Part shown: positions 1 through 5,651 of the stretch, piece by piece | How positions within the stretch are numbered: position 1 is the first letter of the stretch | Layout of the letters: every line of letters begins with the position of its first letter | NCBI GenBank assembly: GCA_003140785.1 | Contig: PLKY01000187.1 | Coordinates: 1-11,054, forward strand | Direction of reading: 5' to 3' | Length of the DNA stretch: 11,054 nt | DNA from: Acidobacteriaceae bacterium | GTDB taxonomy: Bacteria > Acidobacteriota > Terriglobia > Terriglobales > Acidobacteriaceae | Position numbers and translations under genes: made by a program | Notes under the pieces: generated by a model | Database searches by the model: none | Told to the model about the DNA's origin: nothing | What the model saw: the letters and a program-made list of their open reading frames with translations, nothing else

Positions 1-381
1 CGTTTGGACAGCGTCGTACGAGCTTGCGTTCTCAATGAAACGATAGGCCCGCCAATAATTCCCGCCTTCATCCATATGCCAGGCGCGGCCGTCACAAGCC
101 GGAACCAGCGCGAGCACGCGCCGAGCGCGGTCCGGCTCGCCAGCCAGTTGCTCGGCCAGATGCGACGTGACGCGCTGAATGTTTTCCATCACAGCGATCG
201 GATCTTTGAAGATATGGTGATTCATCCGCTGGACTAGGAAGCGCACCTTCCGGTTGCCCTGAAAAACGACAGCAGAATACGAATCGTTGATGTGACCGCT
301 GCCGTACGGCGTTGCGCCTGAAAAAACTCCGGGAATCTCGAAATGGCTTACAACCGCGGCAAGATCGTGATGCTCGTTCAT
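1..381 (-). CDS. NahK-like sugar kinase (APH/phosphotransferase fold), 5' part only
   Basis: The frame is open from an ATG at 381 to the window edge, giving the first 127 residues with no stop; the C-terminal part lies outside. The nucleotide-binding loop reads YGSGHINDSY (residues 26-35), followed by FLVQRMN (48-54), HHIFKDP (55-61) and MENIQRV (65-71). This order is what I know from N-acetylhexosamine 1-kinase (NahK) and its relatives in the aminoglycoside phosphotransferase superfamily, which phosphorylate a free sugar at C1 in the cytoplasm. The catalytic Asp/His region is not visible. The ATG overlaps the TGA of the upstream nucleotidyltransferase (ATGA, 381-378), and GGAGAGG lies about 8 bases before it, so the two are probably translationally coupled. 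The kinase-nucleotidyltransferase pairing supports conversion of sugar to sugar-1-phosphate to nucleotide sugar. The sugar cannot be told from this fragment; a choline/homoserine-kinase-like role is less likely. Confidence 0.85.
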   Translation of the reverse strand, partial: MNEHHDLAAVVSHFEIPGVFSGATPYGSGHINDSYSAVVFQGNRKVRFLVQRMNHHIFKDPIAVMENIQRVTSHLAEQLAGEPDRARRVLALVPACDGRAWHMDEGGNYWRAYRFIENASSYDAVQT

Positions 382-1277
382 GCCCAAAGCCTCTCCGGAT
401 AGAAACCGGCCTGAACAAGACGGGCGATGCTTTCTACGACGCGCTCGCGGTCCTGGCGATAGGTAACGCCAAACCATGAGCCGGCCGTCGGGACCACGCA
501 AACCCGAGCCTGCCCGGAATCAATGAGGCGATTGACCGCATTGGGCAAATAGGATTCGGCGCGCAGATCCGATCCGTGCGTTTCGAGAAACTCCTGAAAA
601 ACCTGCTCCAGTTGCGCAAATACTTCAGGCATAAATCCCCACATATTCATGGAGACGATCTCGTCCCCGGAGAGCTGGCTGACTTTTCCGGTTGAATCGG
701 TGCTCTTCGCCTGCGATCCATCGCGCGCGATGTTCGTCATTTCGACAATGCTCTTGAGAAAGCCGTGTTCATCCACCTGGCAAACGCCGCGCGCCACTGC
801 ACCGAAATCGGAAAGAGTGTTGCGGAGAACAAAGCCGATCATGGCATAGTCGGTGGTCGCAGACTGTAGATGCGCAGCGAGCACGCGAAAACTTTCGGCC
901 CCATAGAAATCGTCGGCATTGATTACGGCGAAAGGCTCGCGGACGGCGCCGGTTGCTGCAAGAACGGCCTGCGTGGTGCCCCACGGCTTGGTGCGGCCAT
1001 CGGGGACGGAGAATCCGGGTGGGAGACCATCGAGCTCCTGAAAGACATAATCGATGGCAATGCGATGCTCGAAGCGCGTGGCAATTGTCTGGCGGAACGC
1101 GGCCTCAATCTCTTTGCGAAGGACAAAGACGATCTTGCCGAAGCCGGCGCGGAGTGCGTCGTAAATTGAGTAGTCCATAATCGTCTCGCCGCTGGGGCCG
1201 ACGGGATCGATCTGCTTCAAGCCGCCATAGCGGCTGCCCATGCCTGCAGCAAGGACGAGAAGACTTGGCGCTGTCAT
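378..1277 (-). CDS. Sugar-1-phosphate nucleotidyltransferase (NDP-sugar pyrophosphorylase family)
   Basis: This 299-residue protein starts LLVLAAGMGSRYGGLKQ (residues 6-22), the nucleotide-binding signature of the NTP_transferase fold. It continues with PWGTTQAV (98-105) and VINADDFYG (118-126), whose D122/D123 are the probable metal-binding acids. The family joins an NTP and a sugar-1-phosphate to give an NDP-sugar plus pyrophosphate in the cytoplasm. The frame is open further upstream to a GTG at 1388, but I chose the ATG at 1277: GAGGA sits about 8 bases before it and the conserved fold begins at once. The upstream 37 codons show no family motif. It is the first gene of a pair with the NahK-like kinase, overlapping by four bases, so the two likely act in sequence in sugar salvage or glycan-precursor synthesis. 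Specificity (UDP-HexNAc, UDP-Glc/Gal or other) is not readable from the motifs. Confidence 0.9.
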   Translation of the reverse strand: MTAPSLLVLAAGMGSRYGGLKQIDPVGPSGETIMDYSIYDALRAGFGKIVFVLRKEIEAAFRQTIATRFEHRIAIDYVFQELDGLPPGFSVPDGRTKPWGTTQAVLAATGAVREPFAVINADDFYGAESFRVLAAHLQSATTDYAMIGFVLRNTLSDFGAVARGVCQVDEHGFLKSIVEMTNIARDGSQAKSTDSTGKVSQLSGDEIVSMNMWGFMPEVFAQLEQVFQEFLETHGSDLRAESYLPNAVNRLIDSGQARVCVVPTAGSWFGVTYRQDRERVVESIARLVQAGFYPERLWA

Positions 1278-1336
1278 CGGAATTCCTCGTGGAGGCCCTG
1301 CTTCATTCGCGCTTATTTCCGGCAGGCAGCGCATTG

Positions 1337-1365
1337 AGTATGAATACTGCCGATCCCCTTGAAAA
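1337..1365 (-). promoter_or_regulatory. Candidate sigma70-type promoter for the nucleotidyltransferase-kinase pair
   Basis: On the minus strand TTTTCA (1365-1360, 4/6 to the -35 consensus) is followed after 17 bases by CATACT (1342-1337, 4/6 to the -10 consensus). Transcription would start near 1330 and leave a leader of about 52 bases. Both boxes are imperfect, so this is a weak call supported mainly by spacing and position. Confidence 0.3.
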
Positions 1366-1375
1366 CGAACTGCCA

Positions 1376-1388
1376 GTGTACCGTACAC
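1376..1388. promoter_or_regulatory. Perfect 6-1-6 palindrome, candidate operator
   Basis: GTGTAC-C-GTACAC is a perfect inverted repeat with a single central base. It lies 10 bases upstream of the candidate -35 box of the nucleotidyltransferase promoter, centred near -52, where an activator could bind. No specific regulator can be named from the sequence. Confidence 0.4.
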
Positions 1389-1486
1389 AGGGCATTAGAG
1401 CCATGAGCGGAGCAATCCTCTTTCTGAATCCCTAGCCGAATGAGAGACCGCCCGGCAGGCGATCCGCAATCTACAAGAGGTGTTCT

Positions 1487-1515
1487 GGCGAGGGACGCTC
1501 GCCCTATGGTATAAG
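1487..1515 (+). promoter_or_regulatory. Candidate extended -10 promoter with overlapping inverted repeat, for the DUF3617 gene
   Basis: TGGTATAAG at 1507-1515 gives an extended -10 element: TG, one base, then TATAAG (5/6). No good -35 is present at the expected distance, which extended -10 promoters can tolerate. The predicted start near 1522 leaves a leader of about 53 bases before the ATG at 1575. Directly upstream is a perfect inverted repeat, GGCGAG (1487-1492) and CTCGCC (1498-1503) with five bases between. It occupies the -35/spacer zone where a bound repressor would block polymerase. The operator role is inference. Confidence 0.4.
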
Positions 1516-1574
1516 CCAAAGCACCGCCGCACGCGGTTGTGCTGCCTAACCGAACTCCAAGGGAAATCCAAACG

Positions 1575-2111
1575 ATGATGATTCCATACGCGAAAACAGG
1601 AACGTGTTTGCTGCTGCTCTCGCTCGCCCAATTCGCCACTGCCGCTCCCGCACAAACCCAGCTCTCGGAGATGCCTCCTGTGAACATGGGCCTCTGGCAA
1701 ACCGAGACCACCCCCACCGTGACGGGACTGGAGAACACGCCGATGGCGGCCATGGCGTCTGCTATCGGACGAGGGCATGTAACGCAATCCTGCCTCACAC
1801 CTGAGAAATGGAAGAGCGATATCCAGGGAATCAACGCCCGGCAGCAGCATGGCTGCACGCTCTCAAACGTGCATCAGGACTCCCATGAAGTCTCATTCGA
1901 CCAGGCCTGCACAACGGGTCACGGCGGAACAAATACCGCGCACGTTGATATCCTGATCGACAGCGCGGAGCATTCGCATGGAACTGTTGTGATGAAGATA
2001 GTGGACCCAGCCTTTCCACAACCCATGACAATCAGCGTGTCCATGGTTTCGCACTACTTAGGCTCCGCATGCGGCGACGTAAAGCCAGGCGAAGGAAAAA
2101 TGATCAAGTAG
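1575..2111 (+). CDS. Secreted DUF3617-type protein
   Basis: This 178-residue protein begins with a signal peptide: a short n-region with Lys7, a hydrophobic stretch (about residues 11-20) and a small-residue region ATAAPA near 21-26 suited to signal peptidase I. The mature part carries NMGLWQTE (37-44), a Cys before a short Pro/Glu/Lys segment (SCLTPEKW, 72-79), further Cys at 94 and 112, and YLGSACGDV (161-169). The opening G-L-W segment and spaced cysteines are what I recognise from DUF3617, a periplasmic or secreted family of unknown function; the four mature cysteines could form two disulfides. The frame is open to an earlier start at 1539, but those 12 residues would precede the signal peptide, so the ATG at 1575 (or 1578) fits better. 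The AGGGA before it is slightly far. It is a single gene, divergent from the nucleotidyltransferase and convergent with the GT2 gene. No role can be assigned. Confidence 0.8.
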   Translation: MMIPYAKTGTCLLLLSLAQFATAAPAQTQLSEMPPVNMGLWQTETTPTVTGLENTPMAAMASAIGRGHVTQSCLTPEKWKSDIQGINARQQHGCTLSNVHQDSHEVSFDQACTTGHGGTNTAHVDILIDSAEHSHGTVVMKIVDPAFPQPMTISVSMVSHYLGSACGDVKPGEGKMIK

Positions 2112-2177
2112 CGCGGGGCAAGGGCGCGCCAGCAGATTTGGCAACGCGGGCCAGGACATTAATCGCGAAAAACGCGT

Positions 2178-2948
2178 TTAGCGCGTCTCGCCGGTGCGCA
2201 GGATCGCATCGATGCGCCTGCTGTAGTGCCCGGTGAGCGCATTCCAGCGGACGATAACAAGCTCTTTGAGCATCTGCAGTCCATCTCTTAGGTAGCTCAT
2301 GCGCGAGCGCGCATCGTGCGCCCAGCTCACGGAGACTTCCTTCACCCTCAAGCCGCGTTTGAGGGCGATAAAGAGAATCTCCGGGTCGAATCCCCAACGC
2401 TCGATGGTTTGGAGCTGGAAGACAGTTTGGGCAGCGGCCCGTGTAAACGCCTTGAAGCCGCACTGCGTATCGGCGAACGGAAGCCTCATCACCATGCGGC
2501 AGACGGCGTTGAAGCAGCGGCCGAAAAACTGCCGGTAGAGTGGCTGACGATGGGTCTGACGGCTGGATGCAAGCCATCGCGAACCGATGGCGATGTCAGC
2601 GCCCTCGGCTATGGCGGCAAATAAGCGCTCGGCCTCGACGATGGGTGCGGACAAATCCGAATCGGTAAACATCACGATGTCGCCCAACGCGTGCAGGATG
2701 CCGTTGCGCACGGAATAGCCTTTGCCGCGATTTCCGGGATTCTCGAGCAGTCGGATTTCGGGAGCCTCGCGCGCAATATCGCTCACCAATTGCCCCGTCG
2801 AATCCGTCGATCCGTCGTTGACTACGATGACCTCGGCATCCCAGCCATTCTCACGAATACAGGCGATCACCGATTCGAGGGTCGCCGGTATCCGCGCGCT
2901 CTCGTTGAAAGCAGGAATCACGATGCTGTATTTGGGATACTTATACAC
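2178..2948 (-). CDS. GT2 glycosyltransferase, dolichyl-phosphate glucose/mannose synthase type
   Basis: The 256-residue protein opens with YSIVIPAFNES (7-17), the GT-A start, then VIVVNDGSTDSTG (40-52) with D45 in the nucleotide-binding site. FTDSDLSAP (94-102) follows, where D96/D98 form the DXD-type metal and UDP/GDP-sugar site. FADTQCGFKAF and RWGFDPEILF further on are typical of the DPM1/Alg5-like branch, which moves a sugar from a nucleotide donor to a polyprenyl phosphate at the membrane. There is no C-terminal membrane domain (GtrB-like proteins have two helices), so it is the short, peripheral type. The start is a GTG at 2948 with a G-rich sequence (AAGGGCGGGG) just upstream, and the fold begins immediately after it. 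The gene stands alone, convergent with the DUF3617 gene and divergent from the HU gene. Donor sugar and acceptor are not determinable here. Confidence 0.92.
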   Translation of the reverse strand: MYKYPKYSIVIPAFNESARIPATLESVIACIRENGWDAEVIVVNDGSTDSTGQLVSDIAREAPEIRLLENPGNRGKGYSVRNGILHALGDIVMFTDSDLSAPIVEAERLFAAIAEGADIAIGSRWLASSRQTHRQPLYRQFFGRCFNAVCRMVMRLPFADTQCGFKAFTRAAAQTVFQLQTIERWGFDPEILFIALKRGLRVKEVSVSWAHDARSRMSYLRDGLQMLKELVIVRWNALTGHYSRRIDAILRTGETR

Positions 2949-3013
2949 GATCCCCGCCCTTCAAGTGCATCAGCCTCATTTTTTGAGGAAGATATTGGCC
3001 ATGATAACGCAGA

Positions 3014-3032
3014 TCAGGCGCAATTCGCCTGA
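3014..3032. repeat. Perfect 7-bp inverted repeat between GT2 and HU genes
   Basis: TCAGGCG (3014-3020) and CGCCTGA (3026-3032) are perfect complements around CAATT. The element sits midway between two divergent genes. It lacks a T-tract on either strand, so it looks more like an operator or leader hairpin than a terminator. A second, weaker hairpin, CCTCA/TGAGG with a T5 loop, lies at 2974-2988 in what would be the GT2 leader. I could not find a convincing promoter for either gene. Confidence 0.4.
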
Positions 3033-3156
3033 AACCGGCGAGTTACAACTTTCCATCTATGCTGCTGCCTCTAAAGGATCAAGCTTCCGCGGGCCTTGAT
3101 TTTTGGCCCTCGTGCGCGGACAATCCGATTATGCTATGTGCGGAGGTCTCAACAAC

Positions 3157-3462
3157 ATGACAAAGGCAGATCTGGTAGAAAAGGTCACCAAACTGGGCGA
3201 TCTGACCCGCCGCGACGGGGAGGTCATCGTCGAAACAGTGTTCGATTCGGTGATTTCTGCCCTCCAGAGCGGCGACAAGATCGAGATTCGCGGCTTTGGC
3301 TCATTCCGGATTCGCCAGCGCAATCCCCGCATTGGCCGCAATCCCAAGACCGGCGAGCGCGTGGAAGTCCCCGCCAAGCGCGTGCCATACTTCAAACCTT
3401 CAAAGGAACTGCGCGACCTTGTGAACCCGGCGGAGGCCGCCAGCGCAGCCTCGGCCTCCTAG
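3157..3462 (+). CDS. HU/IHF-family DNA-binding protein
   Basis: The 101-residue chain is full length for the family. It starts TKADLVEKV (2-10) and shows IEIRGFGSFRIR (42-53), the end of the dimer core, then the DNA-clasping arm RNPRIGRNPKTGE (55-67). P63 in R-N-P-K is the position of the intercalating proline known from HU and IHF, and KRVPYFKPSKELRD follows. The protein bends DNA as a dimer in the nucleoid and helps recombination, replication and transcription complexes. It ends in an unusual small Ala/Ser/Glu tail (about residues 90-101). The frame is open upstream to a TTG at 3103 and an ATG at 3136, but the ATG at 3157 has GGAGG ten bases before it and gives the canonical N-terminus. The arm and core resemble IHF-beta-like members more than E. 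coli HU, but a single chain in this phylum usually forms a homodimer, so I give no symbol. Confidence 0.95.
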   Translation: MTKADLVEKVTKLGDLTRRDGEVIVETVFDSVISALQSGDKIEIRGFGSFRIRQRNPRIGRNPKTGERVEVPAKRVPYFKPSKELRDLVNPAEAASAASAS

Positions 3463-3478
3463 CGGCGGAGCATCGCCT

Positions 3479-3526
3479 GGAGTTGTTTCACCCGAAGCCA
3501 GCACTCATTTCAGAACTGACAACTCC
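3479..3526. repeat. 8-bp inverted repeat between convergent HU and pgeF genes
   Basis: GGAGTTGT (3479-3486) and ACAACTCC (3519-3526) are exact complements separated by 32 bases, in the 71-base gap where two genes converge. The position suits a shared transcript end, but there is no T-run on either strand and the loop is long. Terminator function is therefore only a possibility. Confidence 0.3.
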
Positions 3527-3533
3527 TGCTGTC

Positions 3534-4640
3534 CTACCGAGGCCGAATGCCAATAACGCTCATCATGCGTCCGGCGTGGCCTCGCGAGGCGCGGTGCGAA
3601 AAAAACAAATCGGGCCGGCAACTGGTGCATCCCCCCACCGCGTGGATAGCGCGAGGGGGCACACCCGCATCGAGCAACTGCCGCCGATTGGCTTCGATCA
3701 GATCGAGATGCAGGTTGGGGCCGATCGACGAGTGCCCCGGCGCGCGCTGGGTAAGAAAAAGCATCGGGTATTTCGTCCGCACCTGATCGGTGTCATAAAC
3801 CTCGCGAATAAGTTCGCGCCCATAAATGAACTGCGACTCGAAGGCGGAAAGCACTTCCTCGCCGATGGCGTAGCAGCAGGCCCCGATGCCTGGTCCGATT
3901 GCGGCTATGAGGTCCCCGGGCTTGGAACCGAATTCCAGACGCATCCTGCCCACGCCCGATTCGACGATGCGCTGAACGGTTCCGCGCCAGCCGGCATGAA
4001 AAGCTGCAACGACGCGCTGCTTTCGGTCGGCAACCAAAACCGGAATGCAATCGGCGGTCTGAATGGCGAGCAGCAGGCCGGGCTGGGCCGTAATGAGACC
4101 GTCTCCCTTGCACACATGCGTAGCGAAGATGTCGCTCGCAACCCCTGAAGCTTTTGGGGACCGCTTGCGCTGCACATTCGTTCCGCGGGGAAAGACGACA
4201 AGGTTCGAGTGAAATTGGCGCACAGTGATCAGTTGCGTCGTCGGGTCGCCGGTAACGGACTCCGCCAGCAGTCGCCGGTTGGCGGCTACCAGGTCGCGAT
4301 CGTCGGCATCTGTAAATCCGAGATCTAGCTCGCCGGGCGTACCGTCCGCACAGTAGGCACGACTGACTCCGCCTTTGCGAGTGCTGAATCCATGCCAGAG
4401 CCAGGGCAAGTCATCCCACGCAGGAATTTGCAGCAGGTGGACTCCGTTGGGAGCAATGAAGACGTCCGGCGCAGCAACTGCCAACTCCTCAGGCGTGACA
4501 GGGTCTGGGCGAACAGGCCGCGCGATCTTTCCTGCGTTCCCCCGGCGACTGCGCACGAGCCCTGCTCCGCGGAAAAGTGCGTCCACATGCTGCAGATCGG
4601 TCTTAGTAGATTTTTCGCGCGAAGAATGAGGCAGAGTCAC
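3534..4640 (-). CDS. pgeF: PgeF/YfiH-family protein (laccase domain, purine nucleoside phosphorylase fold)
   Basis: The conserved domain runs from about residue 72 (IPAWDDLPW, HGFSTRKGGVS) to the end. The three metal ligands of the family are in place: H144 in VRQFHS, C198 in QTADCIPVL and H215 in FHAGWRGT. DGLIT, AAIGPGIGACCY and CTSCRPDLFFSHRA complete the pattern. Members act on purine nucleosides; in E. coli the homologue prevents incorporation of wrong amino acids into peptidoglycan precursors (PgeF). At 368 residues this protein is over 100 longer than E. coli YfiH, mostly from a 71-residue N-terminal extension rich in Arg and Pro. The furthest start is a GTG at 4640 without a clear ribosome binding site; in-frame GTGs at 4586 and 4556 or a TTG at 4484 would shorten the extension. 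No ATG exists before the conserved domain, so the true start is uncertain. It is a single gene, convergent with HU. Confidence 0.93.
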   Translation of the reverse strand: MTLPHSSREKSTKTDLQHVDALFRGAGLVRSRRGNAGKIARPVRPDPVTPEELAVAAPDVFIAPNGVHLLQIPAWDDLPWLWHGFSTRKGGVSRAYCADGTPGELDLGFTDADDRDLVAANRRLLAESVTGDPTTQLITVRQFHSNLVVFPRGTNVQRKRSPKASGVASDIFATHVCKGDGLITAQPGLLLAIQTADCIPVLVADRKQRVVAAFHAGWRGTVQRIVESGVGRMRLEFGSKPGDLIAAIGPGIGACCYAIGEEVLSAFESQFIYGRELIREVYDTDQVRTKYPMLFLTQRAPGHSSIGPNLHLDLIEANRRQLLDAGVPPRAIHAVGGCTSCRPDLFFSHRASRGHAGRMMSVIGIRPR

Positions 4641-4694
4641 AGATTGATTTTAGCGGGAGGGTGTTCGCGGGATGAAGCGGAAGGGGGAGCGAAT

Positions 4695-4716
4695 GGGCCT
4701 GCCTTCCGGCAGGCCC
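4695..4716. repeat. Perfect 9-bp GC hairpin with TTCC loop, in the presumed pgeF leader
   Basis: GGGCCTGCC (4695-4703) and GGCAGGCCC (4708-4716) are perfect complements around TTCC. No T-run follows on either strand, so this is not a standard terminator. It lies 55 bases before the pgeF start codon, so it would form near the 5' end of the pgeF mRNA if transcription begins near 4722. Confidence 0.6.
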
Positions 4717-4728
4717 GCTCGAGAGGCG

Positions 4729-4757
4729 TTGAAAGGGAGGGAATCCTGAGGGGTCAA
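4729..4757 (-). promoter_or_regulatory. pgeF: Candidate promoter of pgeF
   Basis: On the minus strand TTGACC (4757-4752, 5/6 to the -35 consensus) is followed after 17 bases by TTTCAA (4734-4729, only 3/6 to the -10). It is preceded by TTCTC, and the same ten bases TTCTCTTGAC recur in a candidate promoter near 11025. The start would be near 4722, leaving a leader of about 82 bases. The weak -10 keeps this call low. Confidence 0.28.
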
Positions 4758-5016
4758 GAGAAGGGGTCCACAAAAGGGACCTTCAAAAGAGGTAAACTTT
4801 TCTCGGAAGGGCAGTGAATCGGGGAAGCCTCTGCTTGTTACCAGATATGACGCCGCCTTCCGGGGAAAGGTTGCCAAAAGTTATTCAACTCTAAAAATAG
4901 TTTTCCACAAAGCGCAATCTGATTCGGATGTCCTGGGCGGAGGCCCAACTACTTTGGACTCAGTTCCCGGCAGCTTCGGATCTCATTTTTTGATTGAACT
5001 GCAACCGTCCATCGAG

Positions 5017-5037
5017 AGCGAGCAAAAGATGCTCGCT
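5017..5037. repeat. Perfect 8-bp hairpin downstream of the YjbR gene
   Basis: AGCGAGCA (5017-5024) and TGCTCGCT (5030-5037) pair perfectly around AAAGA. It lies about 85 bases past the stop of the last gene of the minus-strand operon. It could mark or stabilise the transcript end; without a T-tract on the minus strand it is not an intrinsic terminator of the usual kind. Confidence 0.4.
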
Positions 5038-5121
5038 GCCGTGGGTTTAGAACCGATCTCGCAAATCGCCGAGGCATCTTCCGCGGACTCTGAGCTTGCG
5101 GAACGGTCCTCGCAAGTGCCA

Positions 5122-5604
5122 TCAGTCGTCGAGGCCGTAGCGCTTCTTCACGCTTTCCAGTGCGGTCGGACTGATCAGACGGGCGCGCAACTCGGCCTTT
5201 CGTGTCTTGGCTGCTTCGACTGCCGCCGGATCATTTGCGCTTCCATTGCGTTGCCGTGCAGAACCGTTGGGCTTCGATCGGGATTTCTGATTCTTCTCAA
5301 TGCGCAACTGCCACGCTGTGCGCAACGCGCCAGCCAGCAGGTCTTCTTTGGCCTCGGCCAGGCGAATATGCGTGGCGCCATTCTTGCCCCAGCCGCCGGC
5401 AATCGGGAGGAAAAGATTCGGCTGTTCCGCCACAAACGCGGCTTGCTGCTCCGGCGTCAGCATCAGGTTGCCGAAGCCCTGCTTTTCCGACGCAAGCGTC
5501 GCAAAAATGTGCCCTCCCACGCGGAAATCGACGTGGCCCATGTGGGAGCCTTCCTCCGCGCCTTCGAGGCTGAGCGAAATGCGGCGAAAATCGGATGTGA
5601 TCAT
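5122..5604 (-). CDS. MmcQ/YjbR-family protein with basic C-terminal tail
   Basis: Residues 6-100 match the MmcQ/YjbR fold: FRRISLSLEGAEEGSHMGH (6-24), VDFRVGGHIFATL (25-37), LTPEQQAAFV (49-58), FLPIAGGWGKNGATHIRL (65-82). The fold is known from structures as a double-wing, CyaY-like domain often labelled DNA-binding, but its role is not settled. The usual length is near 120; here 160 residues include a tail (about 101-160) that is first basic and low-complexity, then Ala/Arg-rich and perhaps helical. The ATG at 5604 has no ribosome binding site at the normal distance; a perfect AGGAGG lies about 41 bases upstream, next to the stop of the DUF3291 gene, and no in-frame ATG, GTG or TTG uses it. 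It is the last gene of the M3-DUF3291-YjbR unit, 45 bases after the DUF3291 stop. Confidence 0.85.
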   Translation of the reverse strand: MITSDFRRISLSLEGAEEGSHMGHVDFRVGGHIFATLASEKQGFGNLMLTPEQQAAFVAEQPNLFLPIAGGWGKNGATHIRLAEAKEDLLAGALRTAWQLRIEKNQKSRSKPNGSARQRNGSANDPAAVEAAKTRKAELRARLISPTALESVKKRYGLDD

Positions 5605-5651
5605 AGACGGTTCGTCATCTCTCTTAATCTCTTCAGATGCAAAAACCTCCT
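5601..5651 (-). promoter_or_regulatory. Strong displaced ribosome binding site and possible leader ORF before the YjbR gene
   Basis: AGGAGG occupies 5651-5646 on the minus strand, overlapping the DUF3291 stop codon. Downstream of it, in a frame different from YjbR, runs a short open frame: TTG at 5642, ATG at 5618, TGA at 5603-5601. Its stop overlaps the YjbR ATG (ATGA, 5604-5601). The ATG form would be five codons, MTNRL. This could couple translation of YjbR to ribosomes loaded at AGGAGG. TTG is only three bases from AGGAGG, which is short, so the leader start is unclear. Confidence 0.35.

Larger units (their letters stand above)
4641..5121. other. 481-base non-coding stretch between the YjbR and pgeF genes
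   Basis: I find no credible gene here on either strand; the frames that are open have no recognisable motif. It holds a strong GC hairpin (4695-4716), an 8-bp hairpin (5017-5037) and a 5-bp hairpin TGGGC/GCCCA (4934-4947). Also present is an AT-richer patch at about 4877-4910 containing TTTTCCACA (4901-4909), a match to the loose DnaA-box pattern. Both flanking genes point left, so the stretch must hold the end of the M3-DUF3291-YjbR transcript and the promoter of pgeF. No rho-independent terminator with a T-tract was found for the operon. Confidence 0.6.

Noticed and set aside
1313..1858. A 181-codon minus-strand open frame upstream of the nucleotidyltransferase
   Set aside because: It overlaps the nucleotidyltransferase promoter region and lies antisense to the signal peptide and mature part of the DUF3617 protein; no family features.
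3096..4148. A 350-codon plus-strand open frame running across HU and against pgeF
   Set aside because: It is out of frame with HU and antisense to PgeF, both clear families; its sequence is low-complexity Arg/Pro/Gly.
4695..4716. Calling the GC hairpin a rho-independent terminator
   Set aside because: Neither strand has a T-run after the stem, and its position 55 bases before pgeF fits a leader element better.
4650..4877. A 75-codon minus-strand open frame in the gap before pgeF
   Set aside because: It starts at a TTG with no ribosome binding site, is a Phe/Pro/Ser/Arg-rich random-looking sequence and runs through a perfect hairpin.
4901..4909. TTTTCCACA, a DnaA-box-like site in an AT-richer patch, suggesting a replication origin
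   Set aside because: It is a single box with no second clear box nearby, and no dnaA, dnaN, gidA or similar origin neighbour is in the window. One loose match is expected by chance.
5028..5060. tRNA T-arm-like segment (GGTTCTAAACC on the minus strand; the plus-strand reading VGLEP resembles phantom peptides made across tRNA ends)
   Set aside because: The T-loop lacks the purine at the conserved position, the 5-bp T-stem does not pair, and no acceptor, D or anticodon arm can be built around it.
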